Below, in pieces: positions 5,711-5,779 of a stretch of 5,779 bases of DNA. The stretch is from NCBI GenBank assembly GCA_024280815.1, contig JAJRPL010000291.1, positions 1-5,779 of the forward strand, given 5' to 3'. Both the position numbers and the translations under genes were made by a program. Position 1 is the first letter of the stretch. Each line of letters opens with the position of its first letter. This DNA comes from Bacteroidota bacterium (GTDB taxonomy: Bacteria; Bacteroidota; Bacteroidia; Flavobacteriales; Flavobacteriaceae). Below the pieces are notes generated by a model. The model saw only the letters and a program-made list of their open reading frames with translations, made no database searches and was not told where the DNA came from.

Positions 5711-5779
5711 AACAAAGTTTAGTGATAGATTGAAAGGTATGTGCCTTGAAATCCGCAACTACGCTTACATAAACCGTTA

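Larger units (their letters stand above)
3382..5776. mobile_element. Putative integron-like gene cassette carrying a restriction-modification system
   Basis: The unit begins with GTTGTGTGCC (3382-3391), holds two convergent restriction-modification genes with their own promoters, and ends with an attC-like hairpin whose last visible bases are GTTA (5776-5779). In integron cassettes the first bases of a cassette are complementary to the 5' core of that cassette's own attC site; here 10 bases (12 with flanks) match perfectly. Restriction-modification genes are known passengers of Vibrio chromosomal integrons. Against it: no integrase in view, core bases that depart from GTTRRRY, and two genes in opposite orientation where most cassettes hold one. 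An undescribed element using 12-bp terminal inverted repeats is the alternative; no target duplication is visible at the outer flanks of the repeats. Confidence 0.45.
5649..5779 (-). repeat. attC-like imperfect hairpin element, 3' end beyond the window
   Basis: The stem pairs 5662-5679 with 5753-5770: 18 positions, 16 Watson-Crick. The two exceptions (5668/5764 and 5673/5759) are A-C on the top strand but T-G wobbles on the bottom strand. Outside the stem are short unpaired runs (5659-5661 and 5771-5775), then the outer cores: CACAAC (5653-5658) on the left and GTTA (5776-5779, cut off) on the right. TAACGG (5645-5650) and CCGTTA (5774-5779) are also reverse complements. The loop is 73 nt. 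Size (about 130-140 bp), unpaired spacers, outer cores and bottom-strand preference are those of an integron attC site. The core sequence is not the classical RYYYAAC/GTTRRRY. A structured minus-strand RNA is the other possibility. Confidence 0.55.

Overview
The window most likely comes from a member of the phylum Bacteroidota, probably a flavobacterium. The evidence is a low-GC genome, a secreted protein ending in a type IX secretion (T9SS) type A sorting domain (a system confined to this phylum and close relatives), promoters of the Bacteroidota form (TTTG / TAnnTTTG, -33/-7), and little use of Shine-Dalgarno sites.

Positions 1-1146 are a piece of a histidine biosynthesis operon: the 3' part of hisB (imidazoleglycerol-phosphate dehydratase domain) directly abutting a complete hisH (glutaminase subunit of imidazole glycerol phosphate synthase). 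The hisA/hisF/hisIE genes that normally follow hisH are not in the window. Instead, 1193-3292 encodes a secreted 699-residue right-handed beta-helix protein (pectate_lyase_3-like N-terminus, beta-sandwich, T9SS tail), probably a polysaccharide-acting or polysaccharide-binding enzyme of unknown substrate.

Positions 3380 to the end hold an apparent mobile restriction-modification unit. A PD-(D/E)xK endonuclease gene (+ strand, 3440-4273) and a beta-class DNA methyltransferase gene with an N-terminal excisionase-type helix-turn-helix (- strand, 4276-5577) converge, with stop codons 2 bp apart. Each gene has its own good Bacteroidota promoter just inside the unit. The pair is bounded by a perfect 12-bp inverted repeat (3380-3391 and 5649-5660).

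The right copy opens a long imperfect hairpin (5649-5779, running off the window) with the architecture of an integron attC site. It has an outer core pair, a long 18-bp stem whose only two mismatches become G-T wobbles on the bottom strand, and a 73-nt loop that itself carries an outward-reading promoter. The first bases of the unit (GTTGTGTGCC) are complementary to the start of the right-hand element (GGCACACAAC), as expected when a gene cassette and its own attC site belong together. The attC reading is an inference: the core bases do not match the classical GTTRRRY consensus, no integrase is visible, and the last bases of the element lie outside the window. If it is right, the module is a restriction-modification cassette of an integron-like system in Bacteroidota, inserted next to a histidine operon.
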